Of a stretch of 64,000 bases of DNA, positions 44,215 to 53,317 are shown piece after piece; the stretch's first letter is position 1, and every line of letters begins with the position of its first letter. The position numbers were made by a program, and so were the translations under genes. Under the pieces are notes generated by a model. It did not search any database, had not been told where the DNA came from, and saw only the letters and a program-made list of their open reading frames with translations. Source of the DNA: Pseudomonas fluorescens (GTDB lineage Bacteria > Pseudomonadota > Gammaproteobacteria > Pseudomonadales > Pseudomonadaceae); contig NZ_MSDF01000014.1 in the NCBI RefSeq assembly GCF_002022275.1, positions 336,099 through 400,098 of the forward strand, given 5' to 3'.

Positions 44215-45192
44215 ATGAAAGCTGTGCTGTGCAAAGCCTTCGGCCCCGCCGAAACCCTGGTGCTGGAAGAGATCGAAAGCCCTGCGATCAAGAAGAACGA
44301 AATCCTGCTGGACGTGCACGCCGCCGGGGTCAACTTCCCGGACACCCTGATCATCGAGGGCAAATACCAGTTCAAGCCACCCTTCCCGTTTTCGCCAGGC
44401 GGCGAGGCGGCGGGCGTGGTCAGTGAAGTCGGTGAAAAGGTCAGCCATTTGAGGGTGGGCGACCGCGTCATGGCGCTGACCGGCTGGGGTAGTTTCGCCG
44501 AACAGGTCGCAGTGCCGGGCTACAACGTGCTGCCGATCCCGCCAAGCATGGACTTCAACACCGCCGCCGCCTTCAGCATGACCTACGGCACCTCGATGCA
44601 CGCGCTGAAACAACGCGCCAACCTGCAACCCGGCGAAACCCTGCTGGTACTCGGCGCCTCTGGTGGCGTGGGCCTGGCTGCGGTGGAAATCGGCAAGGCC
44701 ATGGGCGCCCGCGTGATTGCCGCCGCCAGCAGTGCCGACAAACTCGCGGTGGCCAAGGCGGCCGGCGCTGATGAGTTGATCAATTACAGCGAAGCCAATC
44801 TTAAAGACGAAATCAAACGCCTGACCGACGGCAACGGCGTAGATGTGATCTACGACCCGGTGGGCGGTGACCTGTTTGACCAGGCCGTCCGTGGCATTGC
44901 CTGGAACGGCCGTCTGTTGGTGGTGGGTTTTGCCAGCGGGCGCATTCCCGAGTTGCCGGTGAACCTGGCGCTGCTCAAGGGCGCCTCCGTGGTCGGGGTG
45001 TTCTGGGGTTCGTTTGCCCAGCGCCAGCCGCAGGATAATGCGGCGAACTTCCAGCAACTGTTTACCTGGTATGCCGAGGGCAAGCTCAAGCCATTGGTAT
45101 CGCAGGTGTACCCACTGGAGCAGGCCGCCCAGGCTATCAATGACCTGGGGCAGCGCAAGGCGGTGGGCAAAGTCGTGGTCCAAACCCGGTAA
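44215..45192 (+). CDS. NADPH:quinone oxidoreductase (zinc-free MDR family)
   Basis: Oxidoreductase of 325 residues. The MDR catalytic domain opens MKAVLCKAFGPAETLVLEEI and the Rossmann motif LLVLGASGGVGLAAVEIGKAMGARVIAAA is at about 142-170. Catalytic zinc cysteines are absent, so it belongs to the QOR/enoyl-reductase branch. It probably reduces quinones or alpha,beta-unsaturated carbonyls with NADPH. The ATG at 44215 follows the family start. A REPIN follows. Confidence 0.87.
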   Translation: MKAVLCKAFGPAETLVLEEIESPAIKKNEILLDVHAAGVNFPDTLIIEGKYQFKPPFPFSPGGEAAGVVSEVGEKVSHLRVGDRVMALTGWGSFAEQVAVPGYNVLPIPPSMDFNTAAAFSMTYGTSMHALKQRANLQPGETLLVLGASGGVGLAAVEIGKAMGARVIAAASSADKLAVAKAAGADELINYSEANLKDEIKRLTDGNGVDVIYDPVGGDLFDQAVRGIAWNGRLLVVGFASGRIPELPVNLALLKGASVVGVFWGSFAQRQPQDNAANFQQLFTWYAEGKLKPLVSQVYPLEQAAQAINDLGQRKAVGKVVVQTR

Positions 45193-45211
45193 TGACTTGA
45201 AATGTGGTTAA

Positions 45212-45282
45212 TGTGGGAGCTGGCTTGCCTGCGATAGCGATATCACTGACAGACCGCCATCGCAGGCAAGCCAGCTCCCACA
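45212..45282. repeat. REPIN after the oxidoreductase
   Basis: Inverted TGTGGGAGCTGGCTTGCCTG pair, spacer about 15 bases. Confidence 0.92.
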
Positions 45283-45337
45283 TTTGATCTTCAGTGTTCT
45301 TGAGCACCTATCACGACCCACACTTATCTATTCACGA

Positions 45338-45357
45338 CATGTTCATAAGAGAACATG
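45338..45357. promoter_or_regulatory. Probable GlpR operator 1 before glpT
   Basis: CATGTTCATAAGAGAACATG has 7-bp perfect arms and fits the GlpR half-site ATGTTCG..CGAACAT of E. coli in its outer part. It is 108 bases before the glpT ATG. Confidence 0.6.
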
Positions 45358-45402
45358 CAATTGCTCCCATTTCCTGTGTTTGCAGATAAGAGGCGATGCT
45401 AT

Positions 45403-45416
45403 TTTCGGTAACGAAA
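45403..45416. promoter_or_regulatory. Probable GlpR operator 2 before glpT
   Basis: TTTCGGTAACGAAA resembles the Pseudomonas GlpR-type palindrome TTTCG..CGAAA. It is 49 bases before the glpT ATG, in a position to block the promoter. Confidence 0.55.
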
Positions 45417-45464
45417 CTGTAACATTCGCATCCGCAGTCAAAACAAGAAATTTGGAGCTCTTGA

Positions 45465-46802
45465 ATGTTTGCTTTCTTTCGACCTGCCGCACACCAGGCA
45501 CGCCTGCCTGAAGAAAAAATAGACAGTACCTACCGACGACTGCGCTGGCAGATCTTCGCCGGTATTTTCTTCGGTTACGCCGGGTACTACCTGCTGCGTA
45601 AAAACTTCTCCCTGGCCATGCCCTACTTGATCGACGAGGGTTACACCCGTGGTCAACTGGGCCTGGCGATGTCGGCGATTGCGATTGCCTACGGCTTGTC
45701 CAAGTTCCTCATGGGCCTGGTGTCCGACCGCTCCAACCCACGCTACTTCCTGCCCTTCGGCCTGCTGATATCAGCGGGCGTGATGTTCATTTTCGGTTTC
45801 GCACCTTGGGCGACGTCCAGCGTGACCATGATGTTCATTTTGCTGTTCATCAATGGCTGGGCTCAAGGCATGGGCTGGCCGCCAAGTGGACGAACGATGG
45901 TGCACTGGTGGTCGCAGAAAGAACGCGGCGGCGTGGTGTCGGTGTGGAACGTGGCGCACAACGTCGGCGGCGGCCTGATTGGCCCGCTGTTCCTGCTCGG
46001 CATGGCCTGGTTCAACGACTGGCACGCAGCCTTCTACGTGCCGGCGACCGTGGCGTTGGCAGTGGCGGCGTTTGCCTTCATCACCATGCGCGACACCCCG
46101 CAATCGGTGGGCCTGCCGCCGATCGAGGAATACAAGAACGATTACCCGGAAGGCTACAACGCCAGCCACGAAGAAGAATTCAGCGCCAAGGAAATCTTCG
46201 TCAAGTACGTGCTGCGCAACAAAATGCTGTGGTACATCGCCTTCGCCAACGTCTTCGTCTACCTGCTGCGCTACGGCGTGCTGGACTGGGCGCCGACTTA
46301 TCTCAAGGAAGCCAAGCACTTCGACGTGGATAAAACCTCGTGGGCGTACTTCTTCTATGAGTGGGCGGGCATTCCGGGCACGCTACTGTGCGGCTGGATG
46401 TCGGACAAGATCTTCCGTGGCAACCGTGGCCTGACCGGCATCGTATTCATGGCGCTGGTCACCGTGGCGACGCTGGTTTACTGGCTCAACCCGCCGGGCA
46501 ACCCGATGGTCGACATGATTGCGCTGTTCTCGATCGGCTTCCTGATTTACGGCCCGGTGATGCTGATCGGCCTGCAAGCGCTGGAACTGGCACCGAAGAA
46601 AGCCGCCGGTACCGCTGCGGGGTTCACCGGTTTGTTCGGTTACCTGGGAGGCTCGGTGGCCGCCAGTGCAGCCATGGGCTACACGGTCGACCATTTTGGC
46701 TGGGACGGGGGTTTCGTACTGCTGGTAGGCGCGTGCCTGTTGGCAATCGCGTTCCTGATCCCAACGCTGTGGCACACCAACAGCATCAGCACGGCGCGTT
46801 AA
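45465..46802 (+). CDS. glpT: Glycerol-3-phosphate:phosphate antiporter GlpT
   Basis: Major facilitator of 445 residues with 12 helices. It has the OPA-family hallmarks [21 protein letters not shown] (residues 33-53), where the Arg in helix 1 binds phosphate, [35 protein letters not shown] (about 138-172) and [32 protein letters not shown]. It exchanges external sn-glycerol-3-phosphate for internal phosphate and also admits fosfomycin. GGAG lies 10 bases upstream. It overlaps the next gene, convergent, by 4 bases at the stops. Confidence 0.96.
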   Translation: MFAFFRPAAHQARLPEEKIDSTYRRLRWQIFAGIFFGYAGYYLLRKNFSLAMPYLIDEGYTRGQLGLAMSAIAIAYGLSKFLMGLVSDRSNPRYFLPFGLLISAGVMFIFGFAPWATSSVTMMFILLFINGWAQGMGWPPSGRTMVHWWSQKERGGVVSVWNVAHNVGGGLIGPLFLLGMAWFNDWHAAFYVPATVALAVAAFAFITMRDTPQSVGLPPIEEYKNDYPEGYNASHEEEFSAKEIFVKYVLRNKMLWYIAFANVFVYLLRYGVLDWAPTYLKEAKHFDVDKTSWAYFFYEWAGIPGTLLCGWMSDKIFRGNRGLTGIVFMALVTVATLVYWLNPPGNPMVDMIALFSIGFLIYGPVMLIGLQALELAPKKAAGTAAGFTGLFGYLGGSVAASAAMGYTVDHFGWDGGFVLLVGACLLAIAFLIPTLWHTNSISTAR

Positions 46803-47455
46803 TCGCCGCCTGAACATCCCTTCGCACAACGCTTGAGCCGCGCCTCCAGATTTTTGTCTGGCATGGCGTGGCTACGCAGGGCGTTGACGGTCTGCTCGAC
46901 ATAATCGCGCGTAGTGCCGTAACGCCCGCAAGCGCTTTCCAGCACGTGGTTGAGCACGATGTCGGGCAGGTTGCCGGCATAGCTTGGCAAGTGCCGCTCC
47001 AACACAAACCCCAACGCCTGTACCTGGCTGCCATCTTCGAGACGGCAGTTGAGCCAGTGCGGCCGGTAGGAGGGGTAAGGCATCTCACGCTGCCACAAAG
47101 CGTAAAGCGAGGCTTCGAGCTGGTCTTCCGGCAAGCGGTAGGCAAACCCGCTGCAGGAGCCGCCGCGATCCAGACCAAAGACCAAACCCGGCAGCTCCGG
47201 CGTACCCCGATGCTCATGCGACCACAGATACAGGCCCCGGTGATAACCGTGGACCCGTGCCCGCACGCGCTCGGTCGAGGAGCATTCGGGACGCCAGATC
47301 AGCGAACCATAAGCGAATAGCCAGACCGGCCCACCCTTATGCCGGGCCATGGTGGCCTGCATTGAGCTCATCAACTGTTCGTGAGTGAGTTGCGGCCCCA
47401 GATCGAGCCGCGGAGGGTAAGCCAATTGCATAAGATCGGATTCAATAACAGTCAT
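46799..47455 (-). CDS. Gamma-glutamylcyclotransferase (ChaC-like)
   Basis: Protein of 218 residues with the cyclotransferase pattern [14 protein letters not shown] (residues 44-57), [26 protein letters not shown] with the loop that holds the catalytic Glu, and a helical C-terminus. ChaC enzymes split glutathione into 5-oxoproline and Cys-Gly. Its last four bases overlap the glpT stop in the opposite strand. Confidence 0.88.
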   Translation of the reverse strand: MTVIESDLMQLAYPPRLDLGPQLTHEQLMSSMQATMARHKGGPVWLFAYGSLIWRPECSSTERVRARVHGYHRGLYLWSHEHRGTPELPGLVFGLDRGGSCSGFAYRLPEDQLEASLYALWQREMPYPSYRPHWLNCRLEDGSQVQALGFVLERHLPSYAGNLPDIVLNHVLESACGRYGTTRDYVEQTVNALRSHAMPDKNLEARLKRCAKGCSGGD

Positions 47456-47481
47456 GGCGAATCGCTTAGGTCTCCTGCGTA

Positions 47482-49869
47482 CTACCAGTTATAGGCAACT
47501 TTACCGTAATAAAACGCGCCGCTGTAACCGTACGGCGAAAAAGTACTGTAGGCGAGGTTGCCGCCACTGCTGGCGAACGCGTTGACCTTCTCCGGGTATT
47601 TGTCGGTGATGTTGTCGCCACCCAGGGTGAAGGTCCAATTCTTGAGCTTATAGTCCGCCGACAAATCCAGTATCCAGGTCGCGTTGAAAGTCTGATCGTT
47701 GACCTTGTCCGTCTGGTAACTGGTGAACTCACCATAGCGCACCAGGTTGCTGTGCAGCGCCCAATTGCCGTAGGTGAAATCGTTACCCAGCGTCAGTTTG
47801 TGCTGAGGCGTGGTGTCGCCGAGCAAACCGATCTGCTCGCGACGGTCTACCCGCAGAAGGTTGGCGCCCAAGCTGTCGAGGATGGCCGGGTTGGCCTTCA
47901 CGTCGGTCACTTTGGTGTGGTTGTAGTTGTAGCCCACGGTGCTGTTCCAGCGGATGCCGTTATCGAACTGGTAGCGGTAGTTGGCCACCAGATCGACGCC
48001 GTCGGTGCTGGTGTCTGTGGCGTTGGTGAAGTAACGCGCCGTGGTGTAGTTGATGTTGCCGACCCCGTTGGCTTGCAGGTAGGCAATGGTCGCCGGGTTG
48101 AGGTTGAGGTTGGACGACAGGCTGATGCGGTCGCGGATGTCGATGCGGTACACATCGAGGGTCACGGTCAGATCATCTGCCGGTTCCAGCACCAGGCCCA
48201 GGCTGTAGTTGCGTGATTTCTCGGCTTTCAGGTCTTCGGCGCCCAACAGACGGGCGACCTGGCTATTGGCCGGGAAGGTGCCCGCCTCCTGGATAGTGCT
48301 GCCAATCAACTGCGACGAGGTGTAGGCAAAGTTCTGCTGGGCCAGGGACGGCGCGCGGAAACCGTTGGAAATACTGCCGCGCAAGGCCACTTGCGGGGTG
48401 AAGTCGTAACGCGCCGACAACGAGCCGCTGACGTTGGAGCCGAAGTCGCTGTAATCCTCGTGGCGCACGGCCGCCGAGGCACTGAGTTTTTCGGTGAAGT
48501 TGGTTTCCAGGTCCAGGTACTGGGCCCAGTTGTGCCGCGAGCTGCTGCCGGCGTCGGCATCGCGGAAACCACCGAGGCCCGAACTGCCGGTCTGGTAGTA
48601 GGACGCTGGCTCGCCCGCTTCGATTTCATAACCCTGATGCAGGTATTCACCGCCGAAGGCCACCGACACCGGGTAAGGCAGAAAGCCCAGATCAAATTCG
48701 CGGGACAGGTCCAGGCTGACCTGTTTCTGGTCATTGCTCAGTGTGCCGTTGTTGAATTTGCGCGGCGTCGCCAGGCCGAGTGAGGTGTTGATGGTTTCGG
48801 TGCTCAACTCATATTGGTTCTTGCCATAGTTGGCCGACAGGTCGTAATGCCAGTCGTAAGCCAGCAAGCCACGCAACCCGACCACCAACGAGGTATCTTC
48901 CAGATCACCCTTGATCAGCGGCAAGTAACCATTGGGGTTGAGCGCGGGGATGTTGTTGGACGCATTGCTCGCCCGGTAAAACGCCGCCGTTTCGCCGCGC
49001 CGCTTGCTGTAGCCGCCGAAACTGTAGAACTCGGCCGCGTCGTTGAAAGAATATTCGGAGTTGAACTGGAATTTGCCTTCATTGGTTGCCGGCTCGCCCT
49101 GACGGAACACGCGCTGGCCGTAAGTAGTGGAACCTACACTGCCCGGTCGGAAATCGTCGCCTGCGCGGTTGGTGTAATCGTTGTCGGCGCCTTCGCCCGA
49201 CACGTTGATAAAGCCATTGTCACCCAGCGCAAAGCCGGTATTGCCGCTGACATTGCGCTGGATACCGTCACCTTTTTTGTATTCACCGAACTTGGTCGAA
49301 ATCGAACCACCGTGGTCGTCGTGCTTGAGGATCACGTTGATCACCCCGGCAATCGCGTCGGAGCCATAACGGGCGGATGCACCATCGCGCAGCACTTCGA
49401 TGTGGTCCACCGCCGACAGCGGGATCGCATTCAGGTCCGCGGGTGCCGAGCCACGGCCCACCGCACCGCCCAAATTGACGAACGCACTGGTGTGGCGGCG
49501 CTTGCCGTTAACCAGCACCAGCACCTGATCCGGCGACAGGCCGCGCAACTGCGCAGGCCGCACCAGCTCCGCGCCATCCACCAGGCTTGGGCGCGGGAAG
49601 TTGATCGATGGAATCAGGCGCGCCAACACGGCGCCCAGCTCATCGGAGCCGGTGCTGCGCAGGGTATCGCCGGAAATCACATCGATGGGTGACAGCGAAG
49701 CACTGGCGGTGCGCTCTTGGGCGCGGGTACCGGTGACGATGACGGTGTCGAGCTTTGGTGCGTCGGCGGTGGTTGTTTCGGCCGCCGATACCGGGTTGAA
49801 GCCTGCAGCGGTCAGCAAATTGGCTGACAAAATCGCTGAGTACAGCGCGTGTTTCCTGTAACTCCCCAT
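47482..49869 (-). CDS. TonB-dependent outer-membrane receptor
   Basis: Receptor of 795 residues with a signal peptide (residues 1-29, ending VSAAET), the TonB box region near DTVIVTG (about 42), a plug domain (about 55-170; PAQLRGLSPDQVLVLVNGKRRHTSAFVNLGG and IEVLRDGASARYGSDAIAGVINVIL) and a 22-strand barrel ending GAFYYGKVAYNW with the C-terminal aromatic residue. There is no N-terminal signalling domain, so it does not act with an ECF sigma factor. The ligand is unknown. The upstream DNA is AT-rich and no Fur box is clear to me, which argues slightly against a siderophore role. Confidence 0.93.
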   Translation of the reverse strand: MGSYRKHALYSAILSANLLTAAGFNPVSAAETTTADAPKLDTVIVTGTRAQERTASASLSPIDVISGDTLRSTGSDELGAVLARLIPSINFPRPSLVDGAELVRPAQLRGLSPDQVLVLVNGKRRHTSAFVNLGGAVGRGSAPADLNAIPLSAVDHIEVLRDGASARYGSDAIAGVINVILKHDDHGGSISTKFGEYKKGDGIQRNVSGNTGFALGDNGFINVSGEGADNDYTNRAGDDFRPGSVGSTTYGQRVFRQGEPATNEGKFQFNSEYSFNDAAEFYSFGGYSKRRGETAAFYRASNASNNIPALNPNGYLPLIKGDLEDTSLVVGLRGLLAYDWHYDLSANYGKNQYELSTETINTSLGLATPRKFNNGTLSNDQKQVSLDLSREFDLGFLPYPVSVAFGGEYLHQGYEIEAGEPASYYQTGSSGLGGFRDADAGSSSRHNWAQYLDLETNFTEKLSASAAVRHEDYSDFGSNVSGSLSARYDFTPQVALRGSISNGFRAPSLAQQNFAYTSSQLIGSTIQEAGTFPANSQVARLLGAEDLKAEKSRNYSLGLVLEPADDLTVTLDVYRIDIRDRISLSSNLNLNPATIAYLQANGVGNINYTTARYFTNATDTSTDGVDLVANYRYQFDNGIRWNSTVGYNYNHTKVTDVKANPAILDSLGANLLRVDRREQIGLLGDTTPQHKLTLGNDFTYGNWALHSNLVRYGEFTSYQTDKVNDQTFNATWILDLSADYKLKNWTFTLGGDNITDKYPEKVNAFASSGGNLAYSTFSPYGYSGAFYYGKVAYNW

Positions 49870-50197
49870 ACCGCTCCCCTTTGAATCAACAATCAGAACG
49901 TCAACGCTCTGAGTTCGTACGATCGATCCGGCTGGCGGGCGGTGGCGGTCAGTTATTGGTTATTGGAATAAATCGGTAGTCCGTTGAGATATAGCTTAAA
50001 GATATTTATGTAACAAATTAAATACCTTTAAGGAATAAGCGAATGCATAAGCCCGGTGCCCCACTCGTCAGGATTGCGCGCAGCAATCCCGGTACTTTCA
50101 GCCCCGGTTCAGCCTGGGCATGTGCCAAGCCGTCAAAATAACGCGCACATCACGACCCACCTAGCCGCCCATCACACCGACTACCGAGGTCGCACCC
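49870..50197. promoter_or_regulatory. Control region of the TonB receptor; no gene
   Basis: 328 bases. The part next to the receptor has AT-rich DNA from 49960 to 50040 with a CCAATAACCAATAAC direct repeat (minus strand, about 49952-49966). A hairpin GGATTGC-N5-GCAATCC is at 50071-50089. No coding gene is supported. Confidence 0.5.
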
Positions 50198-50680
50198 ATG
50201 AAGAAATTCCGACTGCCCGGCTTGTTGTTCCTTGCCCAGGCCACTACCGCACTCGCCGCCGAAGTACCGCCGGCCAATGACGACAAAGGTTTTTGGTATG
50301 CGCAGACCAGCGTATACACCCGGCACTTTTCGCCCGACCCCAAGCACAACAACAATCAGGATCTGATCAACCTGGAGCGCAATGAAGCCTCAGGTTTTGT
50401 GTATGGCGGGGCGACGTTTCGCAACTCGTTCAGCCAGCGCTCGTATTACGCCTACGCGGGCAAACGCTATGACATGGCCGACTATCCGGTGTATCTAAAA
50501 CTCACGGGCGGGGCGATCCAGGGCTATCGCGGCAAATACCGCGACAAGATTCCATTGAACCGTTTCGGCATTGCGCCGGTGATTATTCCGTCCGTGGGCA
50601 CCCATTACGGGCCGGTTGCGGCGGAAGTGGTGTTGCTGGGGTTCAATGCGGCGATGATCACGACCGGCGTGCGCTTCTAA
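50198..50680 (+). CDS. Small outer-membrane barrel-like protein
   Basis: Protein of 160 residues with a signal peptide (KKFRLPGLLFLAQATTALA-AE) and mature strands rich in Tyr and Phe (GFWYAQTSVYTRHFSPD, GFVYGGATFRNSFSQRSYYAYAGKRYDMADYPVYLKLTGG), ending NAAMITTGVRF with a terminal Phe. The HxxHFSPDPKHNN-like early motif and overall size recall outer-membrane PagP-like or related 8-strand enzymes, but I cannot prove it. Function unknown. Confidence 0.6.
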   Translation: MKKFRLPGLLFLAQATTALAAEVPPANDDKGFWYAQTSVYTRHFSPDPKHNNNQDLINLERNEASGFVYGGATFRNSFSQRSYYAYAGKRYDMADYPVYLKLTGGAIQGYRGKYRDKIPLNRFGIAPVIIPSVGTHYGPVAAEVVLLGFNAAMITTGVRF

Positions 50681-50716
50681 AAGCAGACACAAATCCTTGA
50701 TGCAAACACAAATCCC

Positions 50717-50805
50717 TATGGGAGCTGGCTTGCCTGCGATGGCGGTGGGTCAGTGCACTGTGTGCAAGCTGACACGCCGCCATCGCAGGCAAGCCAGCTC
50801 CCACA
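50717..50805. repeat. REPIN before the flavin reductase
   Basis: Inverted GGGAGCTGGCTTGCCTGCGA pair with a 35-base middle. Confidence 0.92.
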
Positions 50806-50823
50806 GTTTGATCGGTGATCGGA

Positions 50824-51792
50824 TCAGGGCCGAGGCGCGTAGGCGAACACATCGGCGCGCATCTGGTGCGCATCCATGCCGGCTTCGACCAGCGCATCCA
50901 GCGTGCCGTAAATCATCGCCGGCGAACCACTGGCGTAAACGTGCACGGCCTTGAGGTCGCTGATGTCTTCACACACCGCCTCATGCAACAGCCCGCAGCG
51001 CCCTTCCCAGCCGCACAGGTCGCTGACGACTTTGTGCAGGAACAGGTTAGGCAGCTGCAGCCACTGGTCCCAGTGTTCAATTTCGTAGAAATCTTCCGGG
51101 CGGCGCACGCCCCAATACAGATGCACCGGGTGCTTGAAGCCGGAGGCGCGACAATGCTCGATGAGGCTGTGCATCTGCGCCATGCCGGTGCCGGCGGCGA
51201 TGAGCACTAGCGGCCCGTCCGGCAATTCGGCCAGGTGAGTGTCACCAAAGGGCAGTTCAATGCGCGCCATCTGGTTGCGTTGCAACTGTTCAAGCAGGTT
51301 GCGTGCGCTGTCCTCGCGGGCCAGCACATGCAACTCCAGCTCGCGCCCGGCATGGGGTGCGGAAGCCAGAGAGAACGCCGATTTTTCGCCATTCTCCCGC
51401 TCAATCATCAGGTATTGCCCGGCGTGGTAACGCAGCGCTTTGCCGGCCGGGGCACGCAGGCGCACGCGCCACACATCGCCACCGACCTCCACACACTCAC
51501 TCAATTGGCACGACAACTTGCGCAATGGCAACTCTCCCGGCGCCAACACGCCATCCCACAACACAATGCAATCTTCCAGCGGTTCGGCGATGCAGGTGAA
51601 GAACTCACCATGGTCGCGAACCTCACCGGCTTGTTGCACCCGGCCCTCCACCAGCAGCGCCGCACACACGTGGCATACGCCATTGCGACAAGCCTGCGGG
51701 CATTCATAGCCCAGGCGGCGCGCCCCTTCCAGGATTCGCTCGCCAGGTACCAGCTCCAATATGGCGCCGGAAGGTTGCAGTGTTACACGCAT
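50824..51792 (-). CDS. 2Fe-2S ferredoxin/flavin reductase fusion
   Basis: Protein of 322 residues. The N-terminal plant-type ferredoxin (1-95) has the cluster ligands C35-x4-C40-x2-C43 and C67, and the C-terminal ferredoxin-reductase part (about 105-322) has the flavin motif RYHAGQYLMIE and NAD motif VLIAAGTGMAQMHSLIE. It is the same layout as the CDP-6-deoxy-hexulose-3-dehydrase reductase and Fre-type enzymes. It transfers electrons from NAD(P)H, partner unknown. Its ATG shares one base with the ubiD stop (TGATG), suggesting coupling to ubiD, whose prenylated flavin partner UbiX also needs reduced flavin. Confidence 0.83.
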   Translation of the reverse strand: MRVTLQPSGAILELVPGERILEGARRLGYECPQACRNGVCHVCAALLVEGRVQQAGEVRDHGEFFTCIAEPLEDCIVLWDGVLAPGELPLRKLSCQLSECVEVGGDVWRVRLRAPAGKALRYHAGQYLMIERENGEKSAFSLASAPHAGRELELHVLAREDSARNLLEQLQRNQMARIELPFGDTHLAELPDGPLVLIAAGTGMAQMHSLIEHCRASGFKHPVHLYWGVRRPEDFYEIEHWDQWLQLPNLFLHKVVSDLCGWEGRCGLLHEAVCEDISDLKAVHVYASGSPAMIYGTLDALVEAGMDAHQMRADVFAYAPRP

Positions 51793-53258
51793 CAATCTAT
51801 TCCCAATTCTTTCCACATCGCGTCAACACGCGCGGTGACGGCTTCATCCTTGACGATCACCCGACCCCACTCCCGGGTAGTTTCACCCGGCCATTTGTGG
51901 GTGGCATCCAAGCCCATTTTCGAGCCAAGGCCCGACACCGGCGAAGCGAAGTCGAGGTAATCGATCGGCGTGTTATCTATCATCACCGTGTCGCGCTTGG
52001 GGTCCATGCGCGTGGTGATGGCCCAGATCACGTCGTTCCAGTCGCGGGCATTGATATCGTCGTCGGTGACGATAACGAATTTGGTGTACATGAACTGTCG
52101 CAAAAACGACCACACACCCAGCATCACACGCTTGGCGTGGCCCGGGTACGACTTCTTCATGGTCACAATGGCCATGCGGTACGAGCAGCCTTCAGGCGGC
52201 AGGTAGAAGTCGGTGATCTCGGGGAACTGCTTCTGCAGGATCGGTACGAACACCTCGTTCAGTGCCACGCCCAGAATGGCCGGCTCATCCGGCGGACGGC
52301 CGGTGTAGGTGCTGTGGTAGATCGGCTTGATACGGTGGGTGATGCGCTCGACGGTGAACACCGGAAAGCTGTCGACTTCGTTGTAGTAGCCGGTGTGGTC
52401 ACCGTAAGGGCCTTCATCGGCCATTTCGCCCGGATGAATCACGCCTTCAAGAATGATTTCGGCAGTCGCTGGCACTTGCAGGTCGTTACCACGGCATTTC
52501 ACCAGCTCCGTGCGGTTACCGCGCAGCAGGCCCGCAAAGGCATATTCGGACAGGCTGTCAGGCACCGGGGTTACGGCGCCGAGGATGGTCGCCGGGTCTG
52601 CGCCCAGGGCCACCGAGACCGGGAACGGCTGCCCCGGATGCTTTTCGCACCACTCACGGAAGTCCAGCGCACCGCCACGGTGGCTCAGCCAGCGCATGAT
52701 CACCTTGTTGCGGCCGATCACTTGTTGGCGGTAGATACCGAGGTTCTGGCGGTCCTTGTTCGGGCCTTTGGTGACGGTCAGGCCCCAGGTGATCAGCGGG
52801 CCAACATCGCCGGGCCAGCAGGTCTGCACCGGGAGCATCGCCAGGTCGACATCATCACCTTCGATGACCACTTCCTGGCACACCGCGTCCTTGACCACTT
52901 TGGGGGCCATGGCAATGATCTTGCGGAAGATCGGCAGCTTCGACCAGGCGTCCTTCAAGCCCTTGGGCGGCTCGGGTTCCTTCAGGAACGCCAGCAGCTT
53001 GCCGATTTCGCGCAGCTCGCTGACTGACTCGGCGCCCATGCCAAAGGCCACACGGTCGGGCGTGCCGAACAGGTTGCCAAGCACCGGGATATCAAAGCCG
53101 GTCGGGTTCTCGAACAGCAGCGCCGGGCCCTTGTTACGCAGGGTACGGTCGCAAATCTCAGTCATCTCCAGGACCGGGGAGACCGGCACCTGGATGCGTT
53201 TCAACTCTCCGCGCTGCTCAAGTTGCTGCACGAAATCCCGAAGATCCTTGAATTTCAT
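51792..53258 (-). CDS. ubiD: 4-hydroxy-3-polyprenylbenzoate decarboxylase UbiD
   Basis: Decarboxylase of 488 residues, near the 497 of E. coli UbiD. Family features are [19 protein letters not shown] at the start, [19 protein letters not shown], the Glu-rich catalytic segment [29 protein letters not shown] (with E and R that work on the prenylated flavin) and [15 protein letters not shown]. It makes 2-polyprenylphenol in ubiquinone synthesis. The ATG at 53258 matches the family start, 12 bases after a first ATG. Confidence 0.95.
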   Translation of the reverse strand: MKFKDLRDFVQQLEQRGELKRIQVPVSPVLEMTEICDRTLRNKGPALLFENPTGFDIPVLGNLFGTPDRVAFGMGAESVSELREIGKLLAFLKEPEPPKGLKDAWSKLPIFRKIIAMAPKVVKDAVCQEVVIEGDDVDLAMLPVQTCWPGDVGPLITWGLTVTKGPNKDRQNLGIYRQQVIGRNKVIMRWLSHRGGALDFREWCEKHPGQPFPVSVALGADPATILGAVTPVPDSLSEYAFAGLLRGNRTELVKCRGNDLQVPATAEIILEGVIHPGEMADEGPYGDHTGYYNEVDSFPVFTVERITHRIKPIYHSTYTGRPPDEPAILGVALNEVFVPILQKQFPEITDFYLPPEGCSYRMAIVTMKKSYPGHAKRVMLGVWSFLRQFMYTKFVIVTDDDINARDWNDVIWAITTRMDPKRDTVMIDNTPIDYLDFASPVSGLGSKMGLDATHKWPGETTREWGRVIVKDEAVTARVDAMWKELGID

Positions 53259-53317
53259 TAACCATGCCACCCGTAAAATAGGCGTACATCCTACCTGCTC
53301 TTACGGACGCTGGCAGC

